This document shows, in pieces, positions 62,291 through 64,000 of a stretch of 64,000 bases of DNA (the stretch's first letter is position 1; every line of letters starts with the position of its first letter). The notes under the pieces are model-generated. The model worked only from the letters and a program-made list of their open reading frames with translations, was not told where the DNA came from and did no database searches. The position numbers and the translations under genes are program-made. The DNA comes from Pseudolabrys sp. Root1462 (GTDB lineage: Bacteria > Pseudomonadota > Alphaproteobacteria > Rhizobiales > Xanthobacteraceae), in assembly GCF_001426945.1 (NCBI RefSeq), contig NZ_LMFS01000001.1, forward strand, positions 3,034,194-3,098,193, given 5' to 3'.

Positions 62291-64000
62291 TTGGCCGATG
62301 GAGACAGTCCATTGGCCCGAAACGCCTCACCATACTTTCGTGGAAACCGCCATGCGGCGGCCGACTACGCACGTCGCGCGCATGATGAAGCGGCGGCCGC
62401 GCGGCTGGCAGGACAGGGTTGCGACGTTTACCGGTCGCGATCGCAAGCACTCGGAATCGATCTGGCTTCGGAAGGAAGCTTGGTCATTCCGCTCGGGCCC
62501 GAATTGAAAGGAGGACGCTTTTTCCGGACAAAAGCAGCGTCGATGGCGGCGGCATACACCGAGTCGTTTAGAGACGCGTGCTCGGCCGGTGCGATTACAG
62601 TGCCCCTAACATCCATCACGCTTAACACGCCGTTGGATATGCGGCGCGATGGCGTCTTACTCGTCGAGGAAGGCACGGTGCCGGTCGGAAACTATCGCCT
62701 GGCGCACGAGACCTTCCGGGGTTTGGTGGCAAGCGCAATCGAGGAAATGAAGCGACGACAGTTACTCTCGCCCGTGGCGGTCGTCTTTCATCCGCTGCCG
62801 ATCAAACCGGGGAATCGCATTCATTTGCACGCGCATCTGATCGCTTCGGAGGTGCCGGATTCGAACCGGCCTCTGATCGCCGAGTTCTTGGAAGATCGGT
62901 TCGGCTCGAAACGCGTGTGGATGAGTGAGCCGGATGAGAGAGGGCGCGACGCATTTGCGACGTTCGCCTACCCGCTGTGGAGGTCGGTCGAGACGGATAC
63001 GAACAAACTGATTGAGGACGATCGTCTACTTGCAGTCTTTTATCATCAAACGCATGGACTGCGCTTCGTACAGCCACTCGGTGGCTTTCATGAATGGAGG
63101 GCAAGGAATGCGAAAGAGAGGGCTGGCGGCATTTCAACGGCTCACCGTCAATCAAAGGACGGCTTGGCCGGCGGAGATCGCGAGTTCGGTACGCCTCCAC
63201 TAACCTCGGATGAGACTGATAATCGGTCCGCAACGGCCTCCTCAAGCGGACCAGAAAAATTAACAGCTTCGGCGGACCGGCTCGGTCACCAGGCGGTGGA
63301 CGCGCCCAATTCGGGGACGATCGACCATCCTTATCCGCACGATAAACAATCGCGCCTAACAGCCGACGAGCCGACCATTATTCACGGAGTATCGGCAGTC
63401 TGGATCGGCCAGGCACGACGGGTTATCGCGCGGGTGTCACACTATCGTGGCTGGCAGGCGTTGGTGAGTGAATTTCAACTCGCCGGTCACATCAGTGAGG
63501 CTAAGCGACTCGCTCAATGCGCCACGGACTCACTTCTATACGATACCGCCGCAATGCCCCCGGCGGACCACCATGGAAGCAACCACCACTCCAACGTCTC
63601 GCCTGTCTCAGCGGCCCGCCAGCCGGCAAAGCCCCGGTCGGCGGACTCCGCGGTAACTCCCAAATCGCCGTCGCAGTCTGCATCCGGCAAGCCTAAGGTT
63701 CCTACACCGACTGCCGACGTCCTTAGGCCCTCGGTAGTAGACGTGACGGCGGCCCACGTGCGCCTGACGGGCTCTGACGGCAAGCACGAGCAAGCACCGA
63801 AACCGACGGCGAAGACCGCGAACCAGCGGGATCGGGGCGCCGACGTCGATGCATCGACCGCGGCCACCGCCGGAAAGAAAGGACCTACGCCGACGAAGAC
63901 GGCGGGCGCGGCGGCCGAGCGGACTGCCGGCGGACCAACGCCTCAGGCGTCCGCTGATCTGGACGGCAAGCCCGCGACACCGCACGCTGGGACCGGTCAA
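62291..64000 (+). CDS. HUH-motif, Rep-like protein with disordered tail (3' end outside window)
   Basis: An open frame of 570 codons continues past the window end. It starts at a TTG at 62291 with GAGGA four bases upstream. Residues 178-182 read HLHAH inside RIHLHAHLI, a HUH metal motif of rolling-circle Rep and relaxase enzymes. It is followed by FATFAYPLW (Tyr227 as possible nucleophile) and LLAVFYHQTHGLRFVQPLGGFHEW, which resembles the end of Rep domains. From about residue 320 the protein is Pro/Ala/Thr/Lys-rich and probably disordered. The usual YxxK nucleophile motif is not seen, so activity is uncertain. It may replicate or mobilise the excised island. Confidence 0.6.
   Translation, partial: MADGDSPLARNASPYFRGNRHAAADYARRAHDEAAAARLAGQGCDVYRSRSQALGIDLASEGSLVIPLGPELKGGRFFRTKAASMAAAYTESFRDACSAGAITVPLTSITLNTPLDMRRDGVLLVEEGTVPVGNYRLAHETFRGLVASAIEEMKRRQLLSPVAVVFHPLPIKPGNRIHLHAHLIASEVPDSNRPLIAEFLEDRFGSKRVWMSEPDERGRDAFATFAYPLWRSVETDTNKLIEDDRLLAVFYHQTHGLRFVQPLGGFHEWRARNAKERAGGISTAHRQSKDGLAGGDREFGTPPLTSDETDNRSATASSSGPEKLTASADRLGHQAVDAPNSGTIDHPYPHDKQSRLTADEPTIIHGVSAVWIGQARRVIARVSHYRGWQALVSEFQLAGHISEAKRLAQCATDSLLYDTAAMPPADHHGSNHHSNVSPVSAARQPAKPRSADSAVTPKSPSQSASGKPKVPTPTADVLRPSVVDVTAAHVRLTGSDGKHEQAPKPTAKTANQRDRGADVDASTAATAGKKGPTPTKTAGAAAERTAGGPTPQASADLDGKPATPHAGTGQ

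Larger units (their letters stand above)
43320..64000. mobile_element. integrative mobilisable genomic island, right end outside the window
   Basis: Left limit placed after the MFS gene, where the sequence turns AT-richer and a tyrosine recombinase begins. Contents: integrase, defence-like genes, MobC-like protein, relaxase and a Rep-like gene. The left attachment site should lie in 43209-43465; no tRNA flanks it. No direct repeat marking the other end can be found within the window. The reading as one element is an inference from content and orientation. Confidence 0.7.

Noticed and set aside
62802..63245. Minus-strand 147-codon frame near the right end
   Set aside because: It lies opposite the HUH-motif gene, is Arg/Ser/Pro-rich and has no ribosome site. 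The plus-strand frame shows conserved motifs.

Overview
The window looks like a chromosomal segment of a high-GC alphaproteobacterium of the order Hyphomicrobiales (a Bradyrhizobium, Xanthobacteraceae or Pseudolabrys-like relative; genus not resolvable here). The evidence is a ChpT phosphotransferase beside a chemotaxis cluster, an ActS/ActR (RegB/RegA) pair, a DUF1134/EipA envelope protein, and several Bug/TctC solute receptors.

Core part, 1-43208. From the left: the first codons of a LysR regulator on the minus strand, an orphan histidine kinase, an L,D-transpeptidase, a DUF305 protein with exonuclease III, and an NMT1-type binding protein. A minus-strand signalling cluster follows (chpT, cheA, cheW, cheY, cheB, cheR). 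Then come cysQ, a YHS-domain protein, eipA, a membrane-anchored coiled-coil protein and a tRNA-Val(CAC) with a clear promoter and terminator. Region 15546-23515 is catabolic: an Fe-dependent alcohol dehydrogenase, a tctC-tctB-tctA transporter, an SDR, a cupin-like protein, an IclR regulator and a SnoaL-like protein. Three copies of TTTCG-N5-(T/C)GAAA lie upstream of tctC, cupin/iclR and the SnoaL gene and suggest one regulon. After tex, an AI-2E transporter and a DUF883 pair, a second catabolic block follows (LysR, Bug receptor, GST, LigI-like amidohydrolase, SDR). Then come fpr, a CMD protein, and a respiration block in which cyoABCD, SURF1, actS and actR are read as overlapping minus-strand genes. 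A perfect 21-bp palindrome sits between cyoA and a divergent MFS gene.

Accessory part, about 43320-64000. A tyrosine recombinase follows the MFS gene and opens a mobile island whose right end is outside the window. It carries: a HEPN-like protein; a 1613-residue nuclease-STAND ATPase resembling Avs anti-phage sensors; a minus-strand operon of pentapeptide-repeat membrane protein, nucleotidyltransferase, small unknown protein and GIY-YIG-like protein; a minus-strand operon of DUF6361 protein, PLD nuclease and SF2 helicase (architecture as I recall for the Azaca defence system); and a mobilisation module (RHH MobC-like protein, relaxase with an embedded second gene). Last come an AT-rich segment bounded by 18-bp direct repeats and a long HUH-motif, Rep-like gene that runs off the window.

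The island reads as an integrative mobilisable element carrying three defence-like cargo loci. The pentapeptide/nucleotidyltransferase operon is the best candidate for an undescribed system. All functions are inferred by reading the sequence; no database search was run.
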